From: Chlorella sorokiniana
Taxonomy: Eukaryota > Chlorophyta > Trebouxiophyceae > Chlorellales > Chlorellaceae
DNA length: 64,000 nucleotides
Assembly (NCBI GenBank): GCA_025917655.1
Contig: CP084608.1
Span: 186,001-250,000 of the forward strand
Direction: 5' to 3'
Position 1 is the stretch's first letter. Each line of letters opens with the position of its first letter. The notes under the pieces are model-generated. The model saw only the letters and a list, made by a program, of their open reading frames with translations. It was not told the origin of the DNA and made no database searches. The position numbers and the translations under genes were made by a program. Positions 1 through 11,168 of the stretch are shown piece by piece.

Positions 1-1899
1 GCGAGGCTCACTGGCGGTACCACGGCGCCAGGAGCAGGCGGCGGTACCGCAGCAGGGGCAAGCAGCGGTGCTGCCGGCGCGGCAGCGCCCGCTGGAATCC
101 CCTTTGCGGGGGCGGCAGCGTGCTGCAGAGCCTGCGGCGTTGGGAGGGCAAGGGCGGCAGCGTTGGGCCTCGCCGTTGCGTGCTGCCTCCAACCTGGCAG
201 GCTGGGAGGCTGCGGGCGGGGCAGCGTCAGCGGCTGAGGCAGCGGCGGTGGAGCCGCATCACCTCCCAGCCGGCCTCGACCTGTCAGCCATCCTGGGCAG
301 CCGCCCCGCCTCGCCGGATGCGTTCCCACCCTCGCCGGACGCCCTGCCAGCCGACACGGGCGGCAACGAAGGCGGCGGCAGCGGCTCAGAGGGAGCGCCC
401 TGGCTCGCGGCTCACAGCGTGTGGCACGCAGCAAGCCCGGAAGCGTCTCCCGTCAGGGCAGCAGGCAGCGCTGCGCGGGCCGACAACGGCCGTCGGAACA
501 GCCGCGGCGGAGGCGAGGGGCGGGATCTGGCCCAGGGGTTGCCAGCGGCAGTGGCGCGACGGCAGCGATGCTGCGGCAGAGGTTGCGGCAGACGAGGTTC
601 CGGTGAGTTCGCCGCAAGCTGTGCGGAGTTTGCAGCGGCTCCAGACGCACGCGGGCATTGGCCCCAGACCCACATCGCCGCTAGCAACACAGCAGGCTCT
701 GCAGCGCCACGACAGCCCAGGTCACAGAAGCTCTAGCAGCCCGGCTGCAGAACGCCATTCCTCTCCCATCCAGCAGCGGCACCAGCAACACGGTCTGGAC
801 GGCGGCAGGGGGTATGCTGTGGCGCTGCCGCCGCGGCCGTCTTCCCCCTCCTGCCCGGGCTGGGCGTCTCGCGGCGCCAAGCGCAGCAGCTGCAGGTTGG
901 CAGCTTTCAGTCAGCTGCTCTGCCGCTTCCCAAACTTTCCAGTGCCCAGCGCCGCATGCCACTGTCCAGTGCACAGGAGCTGCCCATCTGCTGTCCTCTC
1001 CGGCGCGCCCCCCGCCCTGAATTTGGCCTTCGTAGCAGCAAGCCAGCCTGTGCCCTGCTGACACGCTCCGTGGCTCCGCTGCAGGCTGCTGTGGGACGCC
1101 TGGCGGGCAACCCCTCTGCTGATGACGCCGCCGCCCTGCAGGCCGCCCTCACGCATGCGCTGGAGCAAGAGACGGCGCATGTGCAGGTGGGTGCACGTGC
1201 ATGTGGGTATGGATGGGTGGGTGCTAGTAGAAGATGGGAAGGGGGAAGGCGAGTGGGCGCCCATGCCTGGATGTGTACGGCCTTTTGGGTAGTTGAGTGG
1301 GTGCTTGGATGGGTGGGTGGAGGTTGGCGGAGAGCAGGCAGGCAGGCATGTTGGGAGAGGAGCGGTCACAGCGCTGGCCCTCTGTGCTGGACTCCTGCCT
1401 GCCGCTCAAACCGCTGCCGCTGCCCCGACGCCTCCACCCAGGAGCACTACGATCGGGCGGCGGCGTTGCAGCTGGCCCGCCTGCGGCGTGCGCAGGGGCC
1501 GCGCCCCGCCCAGCTGGCCGCGGCGGCGGCGGCGCTGGAGGTGCAGGTTGCGGCGGCGGTACGGCGGGACCTGGGTGCTTTCGTGGACGAGGCAAGTCTG
1601 AGCTGGTCTGTGTTTGAATGCAAGTGTGTTTGTATTTAGGCAGTTGCAAGGTTTCTGGGCCTTCCAACGCCTGCTGCCTTGCAGAATGGAGGATCACCTC
1701 TCTCGGGGCATGGCCGCAGCGCGCGTGCTGTAAGGCTGCTGAGCCTCCGGCCCCCTCACGACCCTTCCTGCATCTGCCGCAGGCGCTGCCCCGCCTGGCT
1801 GAGCTTCTGGGCAGCCCGCAGCTGCTGGCGCGGTGCTTTGCGGCAGCGGCGGCGGAGGGCGAGGGGGCCGGGCGGGCAGCGGCGGGTGCCTCCATGTGA
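1..1899 (+). CDS. Unknown Ala/Arg-rich helical protein, 3' part (5' end outside window)
   Basis: I do not recognise this protein. The reading frame is open from the window edge, so the 5' end is missing. Confident exons are 1085-1186 (34 codons), 1442-1591 (50 codons) and 1783-1899 (39 codons, TGA at 1897). All are in phase, and the exon ending at 895 joins them in phase. Together they give about 120 residues of amphipathic, Ala/Glu/Arg-rich helix (for example RRDLGAFVDEALPRLAELLG), probably a coiled coil. The intron at 1592-1782 starts with GC (AG|GCAAGT). Upstream of about 800 the best-looking frame switches twice (frame 2, then frame 3 near 560-730, then back). This suggests base indels or an intron I cannot place, so the N-terminal half is uncertain. 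Confidence 0.6.
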
Positions 1900-2088
1900 T
1901 GGCGGCGCTGCCGATGCTCTGATGTGCAGTGCGGTGATGCAGCGACCGGCCTCGCTTGTAGTATCAGTGAGTATCATTGCAAATTACGTGCAAGCATTGC
2001 GGCAGCACAGGTTGAACGAGTTGCAAGCAGAGCAAGCAGGGGGCGTCGGTGGTTTGGAGCGTCTCGCCCAGCCTGCACCAGGTGGGCC

Positions 2089-5000
2089 TCAGATCTGGAT
2101 CTTCTGCAGAACCGCCGCCCCCAGCTGCAGCTGGCCCTCGCTGGCCGGCACCGCGGCGCCGCTTGCAGCCCTCCCCGCCTTGTTTGCCCGCCGGCTGCTG
2201 ACGGGCAGCAGGGCGGCGGTGGCGGCGGCCAGCCGCTGCGCCTCCCGCCGCTGCAGCTTGGAGGCTTCCAGCGTGCGGCTCAGCTCTTCCCACTGCGGCC
2301 AGAAACAGAGCGTGCGGGGGTTGGGTGGGGCAACAGAAGGGACCTACCGCTCAACCTAACACATCAGCTGGGCGCAGGGAACAAAAACGGAAACTCTGAG
2401 AATGAGGTGCAGCCGGGGCGACACTCTGTGGGCTGCAAGGACACAAACCTGCCAACGGGCACACCAACCCCTTTCCCCTCCCCCTCTCTCCCCGCCGCCC
2501 GCCTTCCAGCATGCTGCTCCCCGCCCACCCACCGGCTCCTGCTCCTGGTTCCCGCCCCGCCGCCGCTTCCTCGGCGCGGCCGCCGCCGCCGCCGTGCGCC
2601 GCTGGAGCTCGCCGTGCCGCCGCCGCCGCTGCTCCTCAGCCCTCAGCCGCGTCACTTCGTCCTGGGCATCCTGCAGCTGCGCTTGCAGCCCCTCCATCTC
2701 CTGCTGCACCGCCTCCCGTCCATCGCCCAGCAAGCCCGCGCCCCACTGCTCGGCCTCTGCCGCCGCTGCCAGCCTGGCAGCCGCTGCTGGCCCCACCCCG
2801 CTCGCTCAGCCTGCTCGCCGCGCAGCGCTCTGCAGCCGCCGCGCGCTCAGCCAGGCTCGCTTCCAGCGCGGCAACGCGTGCGGCCTGCTCGGCGAGCTGC
2901 CCGCGCAAAGCAGACGCCTCTGCTGCCTCTGCCGCTTCAGCCGCCTCCAGGCTGGCAACGAGCGCCGCTTGCCGCTCCAGCTCTGCGCGCATGGCGGGGC
3001 CGATGCCGCCTCTTCCTTGGCGACCTCAGCCTCCGCCGTCGCCGCCGTCAGGCGCGCCTGCAGGGCTGCCAGCTGTCCTCCCTGCTCTGCCAGCTGCCGC
3101 GCCTGCTCCGCCGCCGCGGAGGCCTGCTGCTCAAGCGCCGCAATGCGTGCCGCCTGCTCTTCAAGCTGCCGCGCCTGCCCCTCAATGCGCTCTCCCTGCT
3201 CTGCCAGCTGCCGCGCTGCCCCTCAACGACTGCCGCCTGCTCTGCCAGCTGCCGCGCCTGCCCCTCAATGACGGCCGCCTGCTCCTCAATCCTGCGCTTC
3301 TGCCGCCGTATGACTCGGTCGTCGGGCAGCGCGTCGTTGGCGGCGACGACGTTGACCACGCGCTTTGCACGCTCCGCAAAGCGCAGCGTGCTGCTCGGGC
3401 GGCGGCCAGGAGCGTGGCGGGCAGGGCGGGGCTCGGCTCGCGTCAGCGCAGCCATATAATTGGAGACTTGCGCTGCAGATCAGCGCTGCTGCTTGGTGCA
3501 ACCAGCGCTCGCCCGCTCCCTTCCCCCTTAAACACCCACCCACCCATCCAACCACCCAGCACCCACTTGGCCGTCTCCTCGGCATGCGCGGCAGCAGGGT
3601 TGACGGTGCAGACGACGGCGGCCTTGGCGTTGCCCCCAGGCACGGCTGCAGCACCTTGGTCAGCTGGGAGTTGCGGTACGACACGTGCTCGGCTGCAGCA
3701 GGGGGCGCGCATGTGCCGAGTGGGGGCCACAGCTGCTTAATTAACCCTCAGAATGCATGCCAGCCCTGTTCAACAGCGCCTGGGCGGCCAGGGGCTGCGA
3801 ACGACGGCCCATTCGGTCTGACACCCCCAACCACCCAGCCCAGCCCGCCCCGCCGCCTGCCCACGCCTGGAACCTGCTCCCCGGACCAATCATGCCAGCC
3901 AGCGGCACAGCCAGATCCCCCCAAGCACCCCCTCATGTGGCCCGCCAGCCCGGGGCCGATCCCATCCTGCTGCTGGCGGCAGCGCCCCGCCTACTCACCC
4001 CCTTCGCAGAGCTGGTGCACGACTGTGCCCAGCGCCAGCAGGGAAGCGTTGATGGCGGCGCCCTCCCTCATGCGCTGCCCCTGGGCCCCCGTCTTGGCCA
4101 GACGCTCAGACCCCGCCAGGTCAACCAGCGTCAGAAGGGAGCGACGGTCGCAGCGGGCTGCTGCCTGCGTGGGCGGGTGGGAGGGCGCGGTGGGGAAGTT
4201 GTGTGTGTGTGGTTTTTTTGGAGGGGGGCAGGGGTGGAAGATGCTGTGCTGCAGGCACAATGGAGCGGAGCGGGCCAAAGCGGCGCTCGTCCATGCGGGT
4301 CTCTTCACGGAACAGCTTCACACACACATCTCCCTTCCCCCTGAGTGCATCATGAGTCCAAACGAAATCCCTTTGCACACTCTCGCTCTCACCTCCCCCG
4401 CCTCCCCACCTCCAGCCCCACGCCTGCCCGCCGCGCTGACGCCACCTCCAGCCGCAGCAGGGTGTGGGAGCGGGAAGAGGCGGCGTTCATGGCGGTGGCG
4501 CCGCGCCGCCGCCGCCGCTCACCGGCAGCCAGCAGCGCCAGCACCTGGGGAGCAGGAGGGGGTTGGTTGTGGCTGGTTGCTGTTGTTCGGGTGCGGGTAG
4601 GGGTGTGGTTTGGGGGTGGGTGTTGAAGGGCCCTCCCCTGGGGGAGGAGAAGTTGGGGTGCCGACGCTGGGTTGCCCCCGCTGCATTGCAGCTTGCAGGA
4701 TGAAGCAGCTGCCTCTTGACCTGGCCAGTCTGTACTTGGCGGCAGGGAAGCGCCGCAGCCGGCTGCACCCACCTGCTCAGCGCTCTGCACGGCCTCCTGC
4801 CGCAGCCCCTCCACCGCAAAGTGCCCCAGCACCGCATCCCATGCCACCTGCGGGGGCGGCATGGGGCGGCCAGCAGGCAAGGGGCACCTCCAGTTGGGTG
4901 GGGTGGTGCCGTCTCCGCCGGGCAGGCAGCCGCTTGAGAGGCTGCCGCACGGCTCCTGCCAGTTTTGCTTGTGCATCACAGGGCTGCGAGTGCAAGGCTG

Positions 5001-5804
5001 CCGGTCCAAGCTCCGGTCCGAGCGGCGCCCACCCTGGGGCTGTTTTGGGGTTCCAGAAGGTCAGACAGCTGCTCGTTGTATATCTGGAGGGGGAGGGGGA
5101 GGGGGCCAGCACAGGGGTACATGTGAGCCTCCCGTTGCGCCCGCCCGCCACACGCCGCAGCCGCAGCAGCGACAGCTGCAGGTGCAGCGAAAACATGTGC
5201 GGCAGCGTGCGGGGTTGTCGCCACTCCCAGCTTGCCTCCAGGTAGGACAGGCGCAGCTGGAAGTGCCGCTGGGGGCAGGCGCCCGCCAATCGGAACACCT
5301 CGCCCACAGCCAGCGGGACCAGCCCTGCTTCCGGCGTACCGCCGCCGCCACCGCCGCCGCCGCCGCCGCCGCCGTGCATCGTGTGCGTCTTGCCGCTGCC
5401 GGTTTGTCCGTAGGCGAGCGCGGTGACGTTGAAGCCGGCCAGCAGGTGCGGCAGCAGCGGGCGCGCGACGGCGTCGTAGACGGCGGCGGTGGGCGTGCCG
5501 CCGTCAAAGACGGCGTCCAGCGTGAACTCGCGGCCGGCCGGCGGCCCGCCCTGCTGCACCAGAGCGTTGCCCTCCACGTGCCAGCAGGTGCCGCCGCCAG
5601 GATCCGCCTCGCTCGGGGGCCGCACCCGGGCATACACCCTATCGGGCGCAGGTGGGGTGGCCAGCTGTTGGGCGGCGGGCGGGCGCAGTGGCGGCAGCAG
5701 CTGTCAGCAGCCAGAGCAGCGGCGCTGCGACGCAGAATGGCCGTTCTTATTGATCGTTGTAACATGTACCTGATGTTCTCAGCCACGCCGCTTGCCGTGC
5801 CCAT
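2089..5804 (-). CDS. Kinesin, N-terminal motor with coiled-coil tail (kinesin-7/CENP-E-like)
   Basis: Microtubule motor ATPase. Exons (minus strand): 5804-5770, 5638-5236, 5083-5033, 4847-4773, 4544-4410, 4164-3999, 3692-3567, 3390-about 2560, 2292-2089. The motor starts near residue 12. It has P-loop GQTGSGKT (about 89-96), SYLEIYNE, switch I NAASSRSH (about 208-215), switch II DLAGSER (about 248-254) and [11 protein letters not shown]. The neck [14 protein letters not shown] and a helix-rich tail follow. The neck and the [13 protein letters not shown] region most resemble kinesin-7, but that subfamily call is inference. The tail contains repeated RQLAEQ-type heptads. Intron 2 has a GC donor (5235). 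Four single-base frame breaks are visible: a missing base in the C run 3633-3637 (demanded by splice phase), another at 3211-3220, one near 2991-3003, and an extra base near 2791-2800. The gene is either mis-assembled or decaying. Confidence 0.85.
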
Positions 5805-7021
5805 GGTGCCGGGCCTGGCTGTCGGGGCTGCGCGCGCTGCCCACCCCTGAAGCGGACGCGCAGCCTATGCAATCACGATACTGATGGCGCAAGTCGGCGA
5901 TCCGAGAGTGTTGGCCTGGGGGCCGTACGCTGCCGAGTCACCGCAGGCGGCAGCTGCGCAGCTTTGCCACCCACGGCAGTGCAGCACGACAGCATGCATT
6001 GCACAGGGCAGCACGCACATCCCGTGGGTCCCCCGACACAACAGATGCAAACCTCCTGTACAGGCAAGCTCTTTGCTGTACGGAGAGTTGGGTTTGTTTG
6101 CGGGCGACACGCAGCAAGACGGGTCGTCCCTGGTTGATGGGCAGGTTCATAGTCAGTGCAGCAAACCAGCAAGCCATATACCTAACGCGTCTCCTTTCCT
6201 GCCCATGGTCAGGAAGAAAGGGGAATCGAGCACATGACTCTTGTTCCTTTGATTTACAATTCTTCCGGGTTGCCAGCAGCTGAGCGGCGTCCTCGACTGC
6301 GTCCTCGACAGCCGCCGCCGCCGGCGCCTCACAACTCGCGCCTCGTATCTCCGGCAGCCTTCGCTTGCACGCCATTGTACGGTGCTCCGGCTGCATTATA
6401 CGCGCCCAGCTTGAACTGGGAGGTGGGCAAACCTTGGGCACACATGAACTCGTGTCCTGCCAAGCCTCCCGGGGGCGTTCCCCAGTGCTCACAGAGGTTA
6501 AGGCATCAGCAGGTGTAAGTTTTATGCCAGCCCAAGCAATCAGGAGCTACTGGGAACCTGCAAGTGAAGAAGCTGGGTGCAGGTTTCTTTTCGATCATGC
6601 GACCCCTCTAGCAGTCCCGTGCGCCTGCAACCCCATCCGCACGTGAGTCGCTGCCTAAAGGCCGCGTCCCGCACACGCCGGGCCGCTTGGAGGGGCCGCG
6701 TCCTTGCAACCCCCTGCTGGCACTGCCTTCCTTGCGCTGAGCCGTTTAAAGAGCGGGATAAGGAGCTGAGTTATTGAAAAGCCATAATCGCCGCTGTGAC
6801 ACGCTGGGTGGGTGACAGAGGCGGTGTGCCGCCAGTTCATCCGCCCGGCCAGCTGGGGCTGCGCTTGCCGCTCTTCTCATGCCTTTGTCGCGGCTCATGT
6901 GCTACGGGCACGGGGTTTGGGCCCGCCTCCGTGCTGTGAAAAACCAGGGAGGGGAGCCTTGGTACTGGGTGGTCTGCACCTGAGACAGCAATAGGCCAGT
7001 TTACGGCCATCTCAGCTCGCA
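5805..7021. other. Intergenic, divergent kinesin / CONSTANS-like promoter region
   Basis: About 1.2 kb between the kinesin start codon (minus) and the first open sequence of the B-box gene (plus). I see no conserved coding signal on either strand. The first exon and start codon of the B-box gene probably lie here, because no in-frame ATG precedes its B-box exon. Confidence 0.5.
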
Positions 7022-9681
7022 GCGCAGCGTATTGCGATCCTGAGTCGCACAGCCGGTCCTTCCGACGCTGCCTCCAGCCGGGCTGCCCCTCCCGCCTGCA
7101 GGCGGCGATGCTTGCGGGCGGCGGCCACGCGGCGGCGCCCCCGCGCCTGCGTGCTGTGCCGCGCCCCCGCGGCCCTCTACTGCCGCAACGACGACGCCTT
7201 CCTGTGCAGCAGCTGCGACCTGCAAGTGCACGGCTGCAGCGCGGTGCTGGCTGGGCACGAACGGGTGCCCTGCGCGCTGCTCGGCGGCGGCGCCGCCTCT
7301 TGCGACAGCGGCAGTGCCGCCACCGCCTCTGTGACGCCGCTGGACGCCGCCCTCAGGTGGGGCTGCCCCGCCGCCGCGCTGCCTGTGCGGCGGGCCCCAC
7401 CAGAGCCTGGGCGGGCGCATGCGGGCACAGCTGGCTCGCCGGGCGATTCATGGCGGGACGAACCCTCAATACACAGCGTCTGGTCGCCATGAGCCCTCGC
7501 CCTTCATCCTGTTCTCCCCTTTCTCTCCGGCCGCAGGGCCCCATTCTATGACGCATCTGCGGGGCTGCCCCTGGATGCCGCCGAGGCTGTGTTGGTCGCG
7601 GCCCTGGAGGCGGCGGCGCAGTACCAAGCCAGCCTGGCGCCGGCGGGCGGCCCCGCACCCGCGCCGCCCTCCCCCTTTGCCTTCCTGCCCAAGCTGCAGC
7701 CGCCGCCGGCGCTGCCGCACCCGCCGCGGGCGCCCCTGCCGCGTCGGATGACACGCGGTGGGACGCGCGCGCCGCCCTCGGCCGCGCCGGCTCTCTGGAC
7801 GCCATGCTCATGGTGGGTCTGTTTTCCATATTCTCCCGGTTTGCTGATGCCTCGATGCCAGAGACCCATGTCAGCCTGCAGCCCTGCTGCGCCCACGGGG
7901 TTTTGCTGTGCTGCTGTGCTGCCGAGGCCCTCGAGCCAACAGGGAGGAAGCTGTATGGGTGCCCCGCCCAGCCCCGCCCTCCCCCCCGCATCGGGGCCGA
8001 GTGTTGCAGCGGCCCTGCTGTGCTGTGCTGGGCAAGCTGTGCGTCCGCACGTTCCCTGCAACACCGAGCGCCGACCCGCTTGCTGATGTGTCGCCCCCTG
8101 CGCAGGAGTGCCTTGAGGGGCTGATTGCTGGCGACCAGGCCCCGCTGTCCCCCTTTGACTTCCCTGCCGGCCCGCCAGCTGGCACACCCCTGGCACCCGC
8201 GCTGCGGCCGCCAGCGGCGCCACAGGCGGCGGCCCCGCGGGAGGCGGCGGCGACGGTGCGCATGCGGCTTTGGGTTGCGGCAGTGCTTGGGGTCGGGGTG
8301 TTTGTTTGCTTGCAGCGCACACCACCGCCCGCACGCCCTCTGTGGGCGCTGCAAGCACGCTGCCGGGCGCGTTGCAGGCGCTGCTCTGCCGCGGAAGCTG
8401 AGCGTGCGGGCGCCCCTGACCCTACCCGCAGGCCCCACACACTCCTCTTGCTCCAGCGGCGGCGGCGGCCCCGCCCGCGCAGCCGCAGCCGCAGCCGGCG
8501 AGCCGCTGCAGCAGCGCCTGCTGGACTCTGCGAAGGCGGCGGTGGCCGCCACGGTGGCTGCCGCCACCGCGGGCACGCTGAGCGGCGGCTCTCCGCCGCC
8601 GCCGCCGGCCGAGCCTGCAGCAGCGGCGGCGGCGCGGCCGGTGGGCGGCGGCAGGGCTGGGCCGACGCAGGGCCAGCCCGGCCACCCCGCTTTGCCCCCT
8701 CCGCCCCGCCCCACACTTGGGTTCCCGTCATCACAACCGGCATGGGCGGCCGAGCGGCCAGCTGCGGACCGCCCGCGCCTGCCACCGCCACCGCCGCTCG
8801 CGAGCCCCCGCCGACCTGTGGCCACAAGGCTCCGGCACCCTGCCCGGCCCCGCCCCCTCCGCGCCGCCCCCCCGCCCGCGCTGCTGCGCCAGCGCTCGCC
8901 TCCCCTGGCCGCCCTGCCGCCCGCCGCGGCCAGGCTGGGCAGCGGCGGCAGCGTGGGGGCGCTGCTGCGGTCACGACTGGCGCGGAGGCAGCAGGGGCCG
9001 CGCTCGCGGCGGCTGCGACCGCTAAGAAAGACGCCGCCGCAGAGGCTTCGCGCGGCCACAGCAGGACACCGGGGTGCGGCGCACGCAGCGCGCGTCAGCG
9101 GCCGCGGCAGCCGCCAAGACCGCCGCCATGGCGGCGGCAGAGGCGGAGGCGGCGCGTGGCGGAGAGCCGACGTCGCTGCCAGCACGAGCGGCGGGCGACC
9201 ACAGCGCGCGCAGCAGCGACGACGGCGGCATCGTGGTACCGCCGTATCGAGAGGGCGAGTCCCGCGCCGACAAGCTGGCGCGGTACCGTGCGAAGAAGCT
9301 GCGCCGCCAGTTCCAGCCGACGGTGCGGTACCAGTGCCGCAAGGTGAGCCCCCCGTGTTCTGTTGGCGGCGGTGGGGTGGGCTGGCTGGCGGGCGGGCGG
9401 GCCCCTGGCCAGAGTTTCCGGCCGGAAAGCGGGCGCTGCCCAGCAAAGCAGCCCCAGTGGCAGCGCAGCACGAGCCCGCGCCATTGCGCTGTGCCAACAG
9501 CCTGCTGGTAGTGCCGCTTCCACCCCCTTCCTGCCCCTCTCCCCAAGCGCAGCATTATGCCGACCTGAGGCCCCGCATCCGGGGCCGCTTTGTGTCCCCC
9601 GAGGAGTTTGCGGCTTGGCGGGAGCAGCGGGGCCAGCTGGGCGGCTCGCCGGCCGCCGCCGCTGCGCCGGCCGCCTGCTGA
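7022..9681 (+). CDS. CONSTANS-like protein: one B-box zinc finger plus C-terminal CCT domain
   Basis: Putative transcriptional regulator of light, circadian or developmental programmes; target genes are unknown. The B-box reads CVLC, LYC, DDAFLCSSCD, H and H (about 7145-7265). The C-terminal CCT domain is split by an intron: ADKLARYRAKKLRR...VRYQCRK, then HYADLRPRIRGRFV. Exons: up to 7356, 7537-7812, 8106-8255, 8432 to about 9342, 9548-9681. The exon 1 to 2 junction is in phase (FYDASAGLPL follows). The start codon is unresolved. The B-box frame has a stop at 6992 and no ATG after it, so an upstream coding exon spliced at about 7100 is likely. Frame jumps near 7690, 8500 and 9070 in Ala/Pro/Gly-rich linkers suggest base errors. 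The middle is low complexity and unreliable. Confidence 0.75.
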
Positions 9682-11168
9682 TGCCGTGGCGGGGTTTGGG
9701 GCCCTGGGACCCAACCCCCATCCCCGAGCACATCTGCCTGCCCCCTCCTTTCGCGCCTTGCTCATCAATCATCTGCATATGCAACGCAATCAAAGCAACG
9801 TGCCCCAGCCTTCTTTCTTGCCCCCAGGCCTTGCGAGGTCCCCATGTGGCCTGGGACAGCCCTGCACATCATGCCGCCGTACTCTCTTTGCTCGTAGTCT
9901 TCTTTTTTTTAGTATGCCTTTATCCTCATCCTTTGAACGCCCAGGCTCCTCTGATCAGGCCTGCGCTCTCTGCCCCTCCGAGCCCCTGTAGCCCCACCGG
10001 TGGGGCTGGCGGGTACCCGCCGGCCCTGTGCATTGTTACCGCCGCTTTTCTCTGGCCTGCCCCGCCCCTTATTGCGGCCAGGCCGTAGCTGTCTGGACGG
10101 CAGCCGCATTCCGTTGCCCGCCCGCCGCACACCCATGCTCGCCATGCGTCGCTCAGACGCCACATGAGGCCGCCCCAAATCAGCAGCGCTTGGCCCCCCT
10201 TTTTGGTACTGGCTTTCCTCCATACTACCCCCCCACCCCCACCCCTCCTCTCCCCCTTGACGTCAACACCTAATAAATCCTTGCCGCACCTCTTCGTCTC
10301 CCTCTCACCCCTCCCCAACTGCCCTTTCGATGATACTTCTCGATAGTACTCTTCAGAATACCTCCCTGCAAACTGTGTACGCCTCCCTCCCGTCAGCCGC
10401 AGCCCGTTCCCTGTTGCGGCTCGTGATCAACGCTGGGGGCCGGCAGCGCGGTGTTTTGCCCCACGCGCCCGGCCCCCGCCCCCCGCGGCCTCGCCGCCTG
10501 CTGCGCATGCCGGGCGCAGCGGAAGTCCGGCAGCGGCTCCGATCGACCCCGCTTCTCAAGCCTTGGTCGCCTGTCCGTGTAAAGCCAACCTCCCAGCTGA
10601 GTGGGGTGCGTAGGCGCAGGGCTAGGATTCACAAACTCGGGCACGCGGCTGGTAGGAGGGGGCCCGCTGCTCCCCCGGCTGTCCATGCCCGGAAGAGGTG
10701 CTGCAGTCACAAGTCCAAGGTTCACAGCGGGGGCCGTCGCAGGGCCGCGGCTGGCGGTGACAGGCAACAGAGCGGGAGAGCTGAGTACATTGCTGATAGG
10801 GGGCCCGGGGGGGAGGGAGGGAAGGAAGGTCAGAAGCGAGTGAGGGGTGGCTCGAAAGGGGCGGTGCCGCCGCTGCTGCCTGGGCTCTCACGCGTTGCCG
10901 TTGCTGCCCGGGCCCAGGTTGCTTTTCTGGGTGGTCTTGGCCGGCCGCCGCGTGTCCCTCCGCGCTGAGCCCGCTGTGCCTGGCGTGGCCCTCGGCGCCG
11001 CCGCCCCCGCCGGCGGCAGCGGCGGCCGCCCGGCCCGGCGCCTCGACTGGCTGCGGTGGAGGCGGGCGTGGCTGCGGCGCCGCCGCCAGCGCCGGGGTGG
11101 CTGCTGAGGCGGCGGCGGGCGAGCCGGGGCCGGCGCGGCGGCGGCGGGCGAGCGGCTTTTCAGCGCCG
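9682..11168. other. Convergent 3' region between CONSTANS-like gene and EPL1
   Basis: Holds the 3' UTR of the plus-strand gene and possibly the last stretch of EPL1. One EPL1 C-terminal frame stays open down to 10888, so the true stop could lie at 10888 rather than 11169. An AATAAA-like hexamer lies at about 10272. I see nothing else. Confidence 0.4.

Noticed and set aside
1924-3459. 511-codon open frame on the plus strand
   Set aside because: Antisense to the kinesin tail. Its composition mirrors the coiled-coil codons and the minus strand has clear kinesin motifs.
7353-9497. 714-codon open frame on the minus strand
   Set aside because: It is antisense to the B-box/CCT gene, is Arg/Ala/Gly/Pro noise typical of GC-rich shadows, and shows no domain.
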